A stretch of DNA of 60,911 nt from HGM04593 sp045533955 (lineage in GTDB: Bacteria; Bacteroidota; Bacteroidia; Bacteroidales; Bacteroidaceae), in assembly GCA_045533955.1 (NCBI GenBank), contig JAZSIU010000006.1, forward strand, positions 1 to 60,911, read 5' to 3'. Below the pieces are notes generated by a model. That model did no database searches, was not told where the DNA came from, and saw only the letters and a program-made list of their open reading frames with translations. How positions within the stretch are numbered: the stretch's first letter is position 1; every line of letters begins with the position of its first letter. A program made the position numbers and the translations under genes. Shown here piece after piece: positions 25,326 through 35,600 of the stretch.

Positions 25326-26195
25326 TTATCTGTATCTTATTCGTTGACCAATGCGCAGTATAGAACGCGAATTGAGCTTATTGAGCCTGTAAAGAGTGTT
25401 TACCGACACGCCGCACTTACGCGCAATTACCGAGAGACTCTCGCCCCTGCGCACCTTGTGATACAGCGGCTCGGCACTCTCGACAATCTTGCCCGTCTTA
25501 CGGTCAATATCCTGATAAACGCCCTTGCGATAGGTGTAAAAATCGCCCGTTACATCCTGCTTCTCAAAGTCGAACATAAGTGCAGGGTTGATATTCTTTC
25601 CTGCCAGAAGTGTCTCGAAATGAAGATGCGCACCCGTGCTGCGTCCTGTGTTTCCACCAAGACCTATCGGCTGACCTGCCTTAACATTCTGGTCCTGAAG
25701 GACGAGTTTCTTCGAGAGGTGAGCATATACCGTCTCGATGCCATTATTATGTCTTATGACAATATAATGACCGTAGCCGCGACGCTGATACGAGGCCATA
25801 CGCACCTTACCATCGAATGCCGCGCGAATTGTATCGCCACGCTGCACCTTTATGTCGAGGCCATTGTGTACGCGACGACGACGGGGACGATAGCCGAATA
25901 TATCGGTTATCTTGGTATTTGTCGTGGGCATCGCAAAGCCGCGTAAATCGACACGGAACGAGTCGGGAAGCTCGGCCTTGAAGCGCACGTGGTCGTTCGA
26001 CCACTCGGCATAAAGTTCGTCGGCAGGGAACATATTCTCCTCGTTCAAGAGAATATCCCTCAGAGCAATTGAATCGACAAGCATCATCTGCTTGTCAAGG
26101 GGCGACTGTGCAGCCAGCATATCCTGTGCCTGCGCGCCCGACGCTGCCAACAAAAGTGCAGCCGAAGCAAGAATTGGTCTTAACAGATTTTTCAA
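25326..26195 (-). CDS. M23 family peptidoglycan endopeptidase with LysM domain
   Basis: A 289-residue exported protein with a signal peptide (about 1-23). The M23 domain (about 95-210) has a full active site: His110 and Asp114 (HNGLD), His159 (YAH) and His190-Leu-His192. A C-terminal LysM domain (about 244-287, YHKVRRGESLSVIARKCGV) binds glycan. It should cut peptide cross-links of peptidoglycan in the periplasm. It is 11 bases after ndk on the same strand, so probably shares its transcript. In contrast to the M23-like protein at 18581 nothing is missing from the catalytic site. Confidence 0.92.
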   Translation of the reverse strand: MKNLLRPILASAALLLAASGAQAQDMLAAQSPLDKQMMLVDSIALRDILLNEENMFPADELYAEWSNDHVRFKAELPDSFRVDLRGFAMPTTNTKITDIFGYRPRRRRVHNGLDIKVQRGDTIRAAFDGKVRMASYQRRGYGHYIVIRHNNGIETVYAHLSKKLVLQDQNVKAGQPIGLGGNTGRSTGAHLHFETLLAGKNINPALMFDFEKQDVTGDFYTYRKGVYQDIDRKTGKIVESAEPLYHKVRRGESLSVIARKCGVSVNTLYRLNKLNSRSILRIGQRIRYR

Positions 26196-26206
26196 ATTGC
26201 AGAAAT

Positions 26207-26686
26207 TTATTTATTCAAAAATTTGATTGACTCCTCACCGCCATACTCGAAGCGTGTAACGGCACAATCGTAGTCGAAGAGCTCGCCCTCCTTGAAGAAG
26301 CGGTTAAGCTCGATAACGGCATTCTCGACCGAGTCCGAAGCGTGAACGACATTCTGCTCGCCACTCATCGAAAAATCGCCGCGGATTGTTCCGGGAAGCG
26401 CCTTGCGCGAATTTGTTACACCAACCATCTGACGCACTGTCTCGACAGCCTCGGCACCCTCGAGGCAGCAAGCAACAACGGGGCCGGCCTGCATAGATGC
26501 CTTCAGATAGGGATAGAATGGACGCTGTACAAGGTGAGCATAATGCTCGGCCAGAATCTCGTCGGTTAGGAACATCATTTTAAGACCTGCAATGCGCAGA
26601 CCTTTGCGCTCGAAACGAGTGATAATGTCGCCCATAATTCCACGCTGAATGGCATTGGGCTTAATGAGGATTAGTGTTCTCTCCAT
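26207..26686 (-). CDS. ndk: Nucleoside diphosphate kinase
   Basis: A 159-residue kinase that equilibrates nucleoside di- and triphosphates through a phospho-histidine. The N-terminus TLILIKPNAIQRG, the GPVVACCLEG block and NVVHASDS with the active His115 are diagnostic. At 159 residues it is longer than the usual 140 because of a C-terminal extension, as in other Bacteroidales. It precedes the M23-LysM gene by 11 bases. Two promoter-like boxes lie upstream (26748 and 26824). Confidence 0.95.
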   Translation of the reverse strand: MERTLILIKPNAIQRGIMGDIITRFERKGLRIAGLKMMFLTDEILAEHYAHLVQRPFYPYLKASMQAGPVVACCLEGAEAVETVRQMVGVTNSRKALPGTIRGDFSMSGEQNVVHASDSVENAVIELNRFFKEGELFDYDCAVTRFEYGGEESIKFLNK

Positions 26687-26747
26687 AATAAATGAGTTTT
26701 TCGGGTGTTGTTAGAGTATCTATTAGATAGTTTTTCGCATTTCGGTG

Positions 26748-26755
26748 CAAAAATA
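26748..26755 (-). promoter_or_regulatory. -7 box (TATTTTTG), proximal ndk promoter copy
   Basis: TATTTTTG preceded by GCAC on the minus strand, 62 bases before the ndk ATG. It is part of the duplicated block described for the region. Confidence 0.5.
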
Positions 26756-26823
26756 GTGCCAACGAGCGGGGGAAAGTGAGCTTTCACACACTGCGAGTGC
26801 AACCTATTTTCGCATTTCGAATG

Positions 26824-26831
26824 CAAAGGTA
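26824..26831 (-). promoter_or_regulatory. -7 box (TACCTTTG), distal ndk promoter copy
   Basis: TACCTTTG preceded by TTCAC on the minus strand and followed by GCATTCGAAATGCG, the same surroundings as the proximal copy. It fits the consensus better than the proximal box. Confidence 0.55.
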
Positions 26832-27054
26832 GTGAAAAATTCGTTATAAATTAAGCAATTAGAGAAAATTGTTCTTTATAATATGTTAATCTTACTGTTA
26901 ACAGGTGTTTATAAAGAATTCATAGGGTTCCTTTTAGCCCAATCTATATGCCAATAAATACCATACAAAGTACACACCCGTGCGGTTGCCTATAATACAT
27001 CCTCGACGAACACATCCCACCCTAACTGCTCAAAAGAGACACACTAAAGGCAAA

Positions 27055-27090
27055 AAAAAGAATCGTACAGCAATTTTACTGTACGATTCT
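27055..27090 (-). terminator. Terminator of the surface-protein gene cluster
   Basis: AGAATCGTACAG (27059-27070) pairs with CTGTACGATTCT (27079-27090), and on the minus strand a run of T follows. It begins 7 bases after the stop of the 741-aa protein gene and closes the long minus-strand series. Confidence 0.88.
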
Positions 27091-27096
27091 TTTATT

Positions 27097-29322
27097 TTAA
27101 TGATGAAGTAGCTGTGTTTTTACCTTACCTACACCGGGAACATCAACGTCAAACTGTTTTTCTGTAATTTTTTTTGATTTATATGACTTAGTCTTTTGAG
27201 TACCAAACTTTTCAGCCATATCCATATAATCACTAGGTAGATTTTCGTTCGCGTGATTCAAAGCATCGTATAGTTCCTGTAGTTTAGCACTATCTGCAAA
27301 CTTATATTTTCTGCTTATCTCGGTATTCTTATTCCAACTACTAACCTTATCAATCGCATCACTTAATTTAATATAGGCATAACTCGCGAGCAAGTTTCCC
27401 TCTTTAGTTTTCGCATCAAGTTTAGGCTTAATTAAATTATACACATTCAGAACCTTAGGCACAAGCTCCACAGGATAGCCGAATGTCTCGGCCTTTGCTA
27501 TATATTGTTTAGAAAGTTTCAAGTGATAGCTTTCTGCTCTTTCAGGCTCAATGACAGCCATTTTGGTATAGAATTCTGATACCTGCAAGTTTAATACCGC
27601 CTTCTCAACACTTGACAACTCTTTATCATACGTCTTAAGTATATTTCTTAGACGATTACCCGAGTTCCTCAAATACTTATTCTTCTCTTCATCGCTTAGT
27701 GCAGGGTCGCTACTCTCTGAGAGTTGCAACTCTAAATCTGCTATCTTTGAATACATTTCTCTCGTCTTTGCAAGGTTGGCATACGAATAGCTGGCAGCCT
27801 CTAAATAGAGCAATTGTGCCTCGAGATCTTTTGAGTTTATGATTTGTCTATCGGCCAAAATCTCATTGATAACTTTCGCATAACTCTCGGCCTGATTACC
27901 TGTCTGCATCAATGCATTAGCAAGCTTCTCTCTGTAATTCTCGACATACTCTCTTATGTCAGCTATAAGCCACTGCCTTATATCAAGAATATAAGAGGTA
28001 ATATCTTTATTATAGACTTTGTCATTATCTTTCATCGCAACCGAATCTTTCTGGGCCAAAGATTCTAACTGTGCGAAAGTTTCCTGATTTCTTTTGTCAA
28101 GGGTCTCAAGGTCGCTGTAAATAAATTCGCGGGCGATACGTCTATCTCCATTATATCTGTTAATTTCGTCCTGAGTTTTGAAACGAAGAATAAGTGATAT
28201 ATTATAGAGGTCTTTCATCTCGGCATCAAAATCCTGCGATGCGAGAATAGGCATAATCATATTATAAATCTCGACGTTTATCAAACTATCGGCATAGAAA
28301 TCATTCAAATTAGGCTCATCATTGGGCGATTGTATGCGCTTTTTATTCTTCCAATTCTCTTGATACAATTCCAACTGCTGCGCACGCAATTTTGCAACGG
28401 TAAGAGTATCCGAACCCTCTTTTAGTTGCTTGTTTAATGAATCTATGTTTATAACGGCCAACTCATAAAGTTCCATAAGTTCCTCTCCAAGCTGTTCTAC
28501 TCTGTCGTAATTCTTCTGCTCCATATTGTAAGCAATAGAAGCATTAAGAATCGTAATTCCATCAAGATATTGCACTAAATATCTATCGTTATTACCGCAG
28601 AATGCCTTCTTCCAATGCTCGTAGATGTCGCTATAATCCTTTGCTTTTCTACTCTGACCTACCTGTTTTTTGTACAAAGCAATATAAGAGTCGCGAGTCT
28701 TTTTACTAATCTCCTCGGTCTGTTTAAGATGCTTTATATTGTTTAAATAGATAGGCTCAAGTTCAACTTTTTTACCGCTCTCTATTGTTAATGTAATATC
28801 CTCGAGCCTTTTATTAAGATAGGTGGGGCGCAACAAATAGTTACCCGGTGCCAATTTTAAATTAAAAATTCCATCAAGATTGCTATAATGCACCGAGTTT
28901 ACATTAAGAGTATCGGGCAAAGCATATACCGATAGCATAGCATTAACGACCGGGAACCCTGCTAAATCAAGTATCGACACGGCCACAGAATCTTTTGAGG
29001 AATTCGAATTTGTGGGACTATTTGAATTGACATCCTCAATGCTGTTGCCCGAGCCAACAGTACCCTCAGCGGGGGCAATACTGTCATTGTCGGTAAACAT
29101 TTTCTTCTGTGGTTGCATTGCTGCATTCAACGAATCAGACACAGTAGTAACCGCCTCAGATACCACCTCGGTTGTGATGGTAGAAATCTCGACCTTTGTT
29201 GTATCCTCGGGAAGAGACGCATTATATGAGCCAAACTCACTACCCGACAAAGATGTTGCCGACACCGCGGCAGAGCATAGAAACGCTACCGCTGATGATG
29301 CTAATATATTTATCTTTTTCAT
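27097..29322 (-). CDS. Exported helical-repeat protein of the surface cluster
   Basis: A 741-residue protein with a signal peptide (about 1-22). A Ser/Asn/Thr-rich stretch (about 25-100) is followed by a carboxypeptidase-regulatory-like beta domain (about 105-180; NLDGIFNLKLAPGNYLLRPTY). The remaining 550 residues are predicted to be mostly helical, with a TPR-like look and a Lys-rich end. The segment YEHWKKAFCGNNDRYLVQYLDG resembles the start of TPR-like proteins I recall from Bacteroidales, a weak similarity. The start at 29322 gives the signal peptide; an in-frame upstream start adds a non-signal leader. It is the last gene of the cluster, 85 bases after the multi-barrel gene. Function unknown; it could be a periplasmic scaffold. 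Confidence 0.65.
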   Translation of the reverse strand: MKKINILASSAVAFLCSAAVSATSLSGSEFGSYNASLPEDTTKVEISTITTEVVSEAVTTVSDSLNAAMQPQKKMFTDNDSIAPAEGTVGSGNSIEDVNSNSPTNSNSSKDSVAVSILDLAGFPVVNAMLSVYALPDTLNVNSVHYSNLDGIFNLKLAPGNYLLRPTYLNKRLEDITLTIESGKKVELEPIYLNNIKHLKQTEEISKKTRDSYIALYKKQVGQSRKAKDYSDIYEHWKKAFCGNNDRYLVQYLDGITILNASIAYNMEQKNYDRVEQLGEELMELYELAVINIDSLNKQLKEGSDTLTVAKLRAQQLELYQENWKNKKRIQSPNDEPNLNDFYADSLINVEIYNMIMPILASQDFDAEMKDLYNISLILRFKTQDEINRYNGDRRIAREFIYSDLETLDKRNQETFAQLESLAQKDSVAMKDNDKVYNKDITSYILDIRQWLIADIREYVENYREKLANALMQTGNQAESYAKVINEILADRQIINSKDLEAQLLYLEAASYSYANLAKTREMYSKIADLELQLSESSDPALSDEEKNKYLRNSGNRLRNILKTYDKELSSVEKAVLNLQVSEFYTKMAVIEPERAESYHLKLSKQYIAKAETFGYPVELVPKVLNVYNLIKPKLDAKTKEGNLLASYAYIKLSDAIDKVSSWNKNTEISRKYKFADSAKLQELYDALNHANENLPSDYMDMAEKFGTQKTKSYKSKKITEKQFDVDVPGVGKVKTQLLHH

Positions 29323-29407
29323 ACTCTTTCTTTTAGAAACTATCCAAATTTCTATAAAAATTATCAAACTAAAGCTACCGAAGCCATCAAATAAATGATA
29401 AAGCCCC

Positions 29408-32400
29408 TTATTTTATATCGTAAGAAACTCCGACACGGAAATTCAACGTACGCACAGGGTTGTAGTCAACAGCATACTCCAAGATGAATTTTTTACTATA
29501 CATACGCAAGTCTGCCTCACCGAATACATTCCACTTTTTATCACTATCTAAAGCATACTTTGCATTGAATGCAGTGTGCAAGCCAAATGTTACATTATTA
29601 GGTTTAGAACCATAAATCACAATATTATCGCAATCGGGTTTAGTTTCATCACTATTTAATCCTCTATTAAGGCTCTGACACTTGTTTATAATAGGACCTG
29701 CATAAACAGCTGTGTTCCAACGGCGTTCGTTGTCAACGCCATAAAGCAGATTGCTCATATCTAATTTTACATCAACAATACCACTCAGATACGTATAATC
29801 CTTATCTACAAGACCCTTAACCGACTTATGAGCCCCGTTCTTATTATAACCATATTTTATATACTGTGTAAATCCATACTTAGAATAATCTAACATTGCA
29901 CGGAAACCGACCAGCTTATAAGGTTGATACTCTACTCCAAATGCCATAGAATAGTCCATCTTCAAGTCTTTAGCGTACGTCTCACGGTTAAACATATACG
30001 ACGGGCCCGCCATTGCCATAACCGACAAAGAGGGATTAAACTCATCCTCAGACTTAATCTTAGAACCGGCACCACAATTGTAGGGCGAACCAAATTCCAT
30101 ACCGGCCGACAGAGTGAAACGTGTAATCAAACGAGAAGCCTCGTATTTTGTCGTCTCAAGATAGTCATCATTAAAGTGAGCGTATGTCAAACGAGGCTCG
30201 ATATAAAGGTTCTTACCCTCGCTCGAGTGGTATTTAAAGCGCAAGCCTCCGGTGAAACCACCATAGCCGGCCTCAGTCTGATTGTCAAGCGAGTTTCTGT
30301 AACGCCATATTTTACCATACTCACCTCCGGCAAGAGCCGCAACAGAGAATCCGCGACCGGTCTCCTCGTTCAATGCTCTGATAACATTCATCATAGCCTC
30401 GGCACGAACAAATGCAAACTGCGTTTTTGGGTATCTTCCGTGTGTCATAATGCGATCAGCACCGGCCGACCATCCGCCCGAAAGCTGATAACCGAAATAT
30501 TTCGAGAACCAATGGCCGTAACCCATTGTAAGAGCAGGGCCTAATGTATTCTTGAAATCTATATCAGCGTACATACTCTGTAAACCACCCGAGATAAAGA
30601 AATAATCGGGAGCAAAAGGAATATCCTTATCATCGGCCAGCAGCGTCTCACTTGCATCAAGAGTATAGCTTGAACCCACACGGAAAGCCAATGTACGAAC
30701 GGGATTATAATCAATTGCATAAGCAAGCATAGCCTCGTTCTTGTAAATACGCATATCAAGCTCGCCAAAGAGTGCCCAATTATCATTGAAGCTATAAGAG
30801 GTGTTGAACGCAACGTGTCCGCCCAAGAAATTCTTTAAAGGACGACTCTTGTCAAAGTCAATGCCGACAACAGGCTTGGGGCCGTCAACGTGCTTACCAC
30901 TAATTTTGTCGTAACGGCTCAACACTGCACCAAGATAGAGAGCATTATTCCATTTGCGGTTGCTATTGTAACCATAGAACAGATTGGTAAGGTCTATCTT
31001 AGCATCTACAATTCCGCTGATTATATTAAATTGTTTATTCCAGACACCGTTTCTTGAGGCTGTTACACCATCAACGACACTGTTATAGCGTCGCAAGGTA
31101 TTGAATCCATACACCGAGTAGTCGAACATTGCACGAACACCGAACAATTTAAAAGGCTGATACTCGAGACCAAAGCCAAAAGAGCCGTTTACATTTGTTG
31201 CGCCGCTGTATGCCTCACGATTAAAAACATAGTTTGGTCCGGCCGAAACGAATATCGAGGTTTTTGCCTCAAAATCATCGGTTGGAGCATCGTACTTATC
31301 ACCATCGACAGATGGATTACCATACTCCATACCAAGAGCCAAGCTGTATCGTGTATCGAGACGGTGATAGTCTATTGAAGAGTTGTAACCACTACCCTCA
31401 TAGCCATAGGTAGCCAATGTTACACGAGGCTCAAAATAAAAAGCCTTACCCTCGGTGCTATAATACTTTGCGCGCAATGCTGCAGTAATACCACCGTAAG
31501 AATCGGTATATTGATTTTTGATAGTAGTGTAATATTTCCACAATTTACCAAATTCGTATCCACCCATCACATCAAGTGCAAAGCCTTTTAGCTGTTCACC
31601 ATCGTTCAACAGCGAAACGACATTAAAGACAGCCTCGGCGCGACCAAAAACATACTGAGACTTTGTATAACGGGTATACGAAACATCACCTGTTTTAGTA
31701 TAAGTGTTGTATCTGTTCCAACCACCTGCCGACCAACCGGCTGTAAACTGCATAGCCACGCGGGGCGAGAGCCAATGACCATAACCGAAAGCCACGGTGG
31801 GAGCAAGAGTCTTCATAAAGTCAATATAACTCTTGAGGCTCTGCAAACCGGTTGTAACAAAGAAATAGTTACGCGAGAAGGGATAATCCTCGTATTCTGC
31901 ATCCAGCTCATTTCTGAATGTATAATTGATTGCTGCACGCGCACCGTAGGAGACGTTGTATTTCGAGTACCAATAATCCTTCTCGGCACCATTATAACCC
32001 TCGGCACCGACATTCACGTATGGCTCGATGGCAAGAGTTACATTATTACCCAAACGAACATCGCCCTTTACACCGAATGTAAGATAGGGCGCCGACTCGT
32101 TGCGTCCATAGAGCTCGCCAAACTGGTAACCGGCGCCAACCGTAGACGAAATTTCGAGCATACGTTTGGGATTGTAGCCCAAATAATATCTCGAGAAATT
32201 AAAGTAATGATTCAACTGCAGAGCATATCTGTAAAAATAGCTATAAGTTATCTCACTCTCACTCTTACCATAAAAGAGGCTCAAACTGAGCGCATTAGTC
32301 TTGTTCAGTTCCTTACCAATGGTGAATCCCCACATAAAGGCGGGATTGTATTGGTAGTCGTATCGGGTGGCAAGCTGGTCGATACCGAATGATGTTCCTA

Positions 32401-32662
32401 CATACAGGTGCGAGAGCAGACCTTTATTTGAATAAGGAACAACATCACCGTGGCGATAACGACGCTGCTGAAGCATATCAAGCACATTATGGCCATAATC
32501 GCTGGCTTTAAATACTTTCTTACCCGATTTTGTTGTGTCGTTCAATACAGCATAGCTCGCTCCGGTCATCGACGTAGAGCAGTATGCTTTGCTGAATGGT
32601 GTTACCAATACCACACAGCTAAAAAGCACGACACACCTAATAAACGTATTCAGATTCTTCAT
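29408..32662 (-). CDS. 1084-aa outer-membrane protein made of five barrel-like modules
   Basis: Signal peptide about 1-26, then a short linker, then alternating amphipathic beta strands rich in aromatic residues to the C-terminus. Two long repeats can be aligned by eye: 263-667 and 685-1084. Both begin with YFF-(T/S)-GLQS and TMGYGHW-like blocks and end with VRTL-FRVG. Each splits into two parts of roughly 190 residues. An earlier segment (80-250) resembles the first part. This suggests five consecutive barrel modules of about eight strands each. The gene is 34 bases after the 1195-aa gene. The architecture is unlike any single family that I recognise; outer-membrane location is inferred. Confidence 0.7.
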   Translation of the reverse strand: MKNLNTFIRCVVLFSCVVLVTPFSKAYCSTSMTGASYAVLNDTTKSGKKVFKASDYGHNVLDMLQQRRYRHGDVVPYSNKGLLSHLYVGTSFGIDQLATRYDYQYNPAFMWGFTIGKELNKTNALSLSLFYGKSESEITYSYFYRYALQLNHYFNFSRYYLGYNPKRMLEISSTVGAGYQFGELYGRNESAPYLTFGVKGDVRLGNNVTLAIEPYVNVGAEGYNGAEKDYWYSKYNVSYGARAAINYTFRNELDAEYEDYPFSRNYFFVTTGLQSLKSYIDFMKTLAPTVAFGYGHWLSPRVAMQFTAGWSAGGWNRYNTYTKTGDVSYTRYTKSQYVFGRAEAVFNVVSLLNDGEQLKGFALDVMGGYEFGKLWKYYTTIKNQYTDSYGGITAALRAKYYSTEGKAFYFEPRVTLATYGYEGSGYNSSIDYHRLDTRYSLALGMEYGNPSVDGDKYDAPTDDFEAKTSIFVSAGPNYVFNREAYSGATNVNGSFGFGLEYQPFKLFGVRAMFDYSVYGFNTLRRYNSVVDGVTASRNGVWNKQFNIISGIVDAKIDLTNLFYGYNSNRKWNNALYLGAVLSRYDKISGKHVDGPKPVVGIDFDKSRPLKNFLGGHVAFNTSYSFNDNWALFGELDMRIYKNEAMLAYAIDYNPVRTLAFRVGSSYTLDASETLLADDKDIPFAPDYFFISGGLQSMYADIDFKNTLGPALTMGYGHWFSKYFGYQLSGGWSAGADRIMTHGRYPKTQFAFVRAEAMMNVIRALNEETGRGFSVAALAGGEYGKIWRYRNSLDNQTEAGYGGFTGGLRFKYHSSEGKNLYIEPRLTYAHFNDDYLETTKYEASRLITRFTLSAGMEFGSPYNCGAGSKIKSEDEFNPSLSVMAMAGPSYMFNRETYAKDLKMDYSMAFGVEYQPYKLVGFRAMLDYSKYGFTQYIKYGYNKNGAHKSVKGLVDKDYTYLSGIVDVKLDMSNLLYGVDNERRWNTAVYAGPIINKCQSLNRGLNSDETKPDCDNIVIYGSKPNNVTFGLHTAFNAKYALDSDKKWNVFGEADLRMYSKKFILEYAVDYNPVRTLNFRVGVSYDIK

Positions 32663-32696
32663 ATATAATTTTAATCTTTGCGATTATATGAGTTTC

Positions 32697-35600
32697 TTAT
32701 TTTAAATTCCTTTTCAAGTCCTGAACCTCTCTAAGAGCCTGCTCGTAGAGAGCATTGCCCGAAGGTTTCCCTGCATTAAGATTAGCACTTATCTCGTCAT
32801 ACGAAAGTTTTATATCTTTCATTCTTTGGAAAAGTCGTTCATTATTAAGGCTCTTTTCACCTTTCTTTTGAACACATTTCATCTTGACGCACACAATATC
32901 GTAATAGTCGGCATCAAGTGCTATTGCCTTGTAAATGGCCAATCGAGCAGCATCCGGCTCACGAACCGCATTATTGATAAAGTCCTTATAATTTAAGAAT
33001 GCCAACTCGTCAATAGTTCTATTTGCAGTTGAATCCATCATTTGCAATCTCATTGCCTCCCATTTTGTGAGTGCTCCATCGACTACATCGTATCCTTTCT
33101 CATTCAACAGGTCATAATCGTTGCTTGATGTAAAAATCATTCTTGTATCTTCCAAGAAAGATTTTGCAAGAAAGTAAGAAGCAGAATCAAGGAAATTAAC
33201 ACCCTCTTCAGTTTCTTCTATCGTTTTTACAAATTCCTTTCTGTTACAGATTATACTGCGCAGATAGTTCGATTCGGCGCAAGTATCGGGCAGCAACTTC
33301 GAGGCTTCGTAGGCCACATTAAGTTCTACCGAGTTTCTGTCATTGGGGTTGTCTGCGTGTAGATTGATAACCACTTTATTCTTAATAGAGGTCTGCTCTA
33401 CAATCTTGCGCTGTTCCTCTGTATAACGTTCGTTATAACAACTTGCAAGGGCAACCAACGTCTCGAACCTCTTTCCGCCCGAATTGGCAATAGCCTGAAG
33501 TTCGTGCAGATACTTTGACCAATACTCATCGGGATTCTTCAATGTCATAACCAACTGGTTTGCTGCAACCTCGGGTTGGTTTATATATTCTAATATATAG
33601 TTGGTATCCTCGTCTCTTATCGGCTTGTTATTAAGGTCGTATCCACCGGCTTGATAATATACTTTTGTGTCCGGCTTCTGATAAATATAGAACATTTCGT
33701 ATTGACTATCGTCAAAATCATCCTTCTTAAACTCCAAGCGACCTTCAATGGTATCTATTGTATGAATTCCAACTATCGAATCGGACTTATTCCAACCTCT
33801 TACCAACTTATTGTAGTCAAGCTCGCTAATAACGAATGTTCTAACCAAAGAGTCGCTTCGGGGAATATAAAATTTAAATTCACCACGATATGTGTTATCA
33901 ACATCCTTCTTGAACAAAGAGGCAATGTTTAATTTCTTTGAAATAGGTGTTCTCTCCTCATATTGTCCACCGGGATATATTGTAAATGTATCTTTCATCA
34001 CAGGTTTCAAGCGCTCCATTTTAAGGAATTCGTCAAGAATTGATAGGTCGTATCGGCCTTTGGCTATATTACAAGCCGCCAACTGTATGGCTGCGTATGC
34101 CCAATGATCTGTACCTTTTCGAGTCTTATTATATGCTAATTCTGCAATTCTCAATCGCTCATCGATACTTGCTTCATTCTTACGGAGTTCTTCCATAAGA
34201 ACCCAAAACTCTCCGCGTTTAAAATCACCGATGCTGTCAATGCCACCTTTATTGTATTTTTCAATAATCATATCGGCAGGCATATCACCGAACTGCTTAA
34301 TCTTATACTCATAGAAGACGGTACGCAATTGTGCAAGGTAGGGCTTAAGGTCTGCATAATAGCTCTGACGACGTATTACAGCTCCTTGCTTGTTGATGGC
34401 ATCCTCGGCATTTCTTCCGGGGTTCTGCTCTATGATACTCTGCATATTATCTGCAATCTCGTCCTTGCCGTCGGCTCTTAGAAGGCTTACTACCGAGTCC
34501 CACGGCGCAACAGTGTAAACATCCTTCTCAAAGGTACCTTGCTTGGCAACTGAGCGAATTACATTTCTCGCGTCCAAGGCACGGCTACGCGCCAAATTTA
34601 AGTTGAGCGCATAACCACCCTCGGGTGATGATTGTCCGGTAATCCTTATCTTGTCGAGGCTGTTACTGGGATTAAACAATATGAGTTCTTCGTATGTATT
34701 TGTAAACTTCTCAATCTCGGCCTTATTGATACTATCCTCTCTGTTCAAGACCGAACGGCCCGACTCGTAGAACAATTTAAGCTCGCCCGGTACGCTGAAT
34801 GTATCGGTCTTCATCTCCTCTTTAAAATCCAACGGATTGGAAGGCAGAAATTCTTCGGCTGCAAAATCAAGGAATTTCCAAGGGCTGCGACGCTCACCAT
34901 TATCCTTTACGCTATCGCAGAGAAGGATTGTATTGTAGTCCTCGACAATGAGGCGCACTCCTTGCGGATAAGGGTGCGAGGGTGAGTTATCGTGTCCGCG
35001 CAGTTCGCCCCTAATCTTTACAATAACCTTGTCGAGGCTCTCGGCAAGTTCGATGTCTGTATATAATGAATCGAGTATTAGATAAGAAACAATCTCCTTG
35101 CTTATAGGAGCATTATCTGTTACAAGGAAATCTGCATATATATTGCGCAGAGAGTCATTGTCTTTCTTTTCGCCATTTTTAAGCAATTTCGCCCAAGCAT
35201 TTTTCGAAAAACGCTTACTATTGCTTATAAAAGGATGCAATGTATCATTATCGGACAGCGAAATTGAATCGCTCATAAGTCGGTTTGATACAACACCCCA
35301 TATAGTATCGAGACGGGCCACATTGAATCTCTTTTTCTTGACCTCATTCAGATAGCTATACAATTTATCGTTGGACATATTGTAGTCCATATTTCTGTCC
35401 TGTGTAAGGGCATAATCGGCACAATCAAGATACGCTGCCGTACCAAATGCAAACACTGTGTCGCAATTTGCATCAGCTATGTCAACACGGTCATACCAAA
35501 TGGGCTGTGCCACGATACGGTTATTGGGCTTTATCTTAAATGAGAGCTTAAATGTATCGACACGCTGCATAGGCAATATACCCGGCTGCTCGGCAGGACG

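Larger units (their letters stand above)
26687..27052. other. Intergenic region with two promoter-like copies upstream of ndk
   Basis: No gene is visible. On the minus strand there are two -7 boxes, TATTTTTG (26748-26755) and TACCTTTG (26824-26831). Each is embedded in a shared block that reads CGCATTTCG on the plus strand and starts at 26736 and 26811, so the two copies are 75 bases apart. The stretch 26880-27050 shows no clear structure. Confidence 0.55.

Noticed and set aside
25326..26195. Treating the M23-LysM gene as a degenerate enzyme like the one at 18581
   Set aside because: All zinc ligands and catalytic histidines are present in HNGLD, YAH and HLH.
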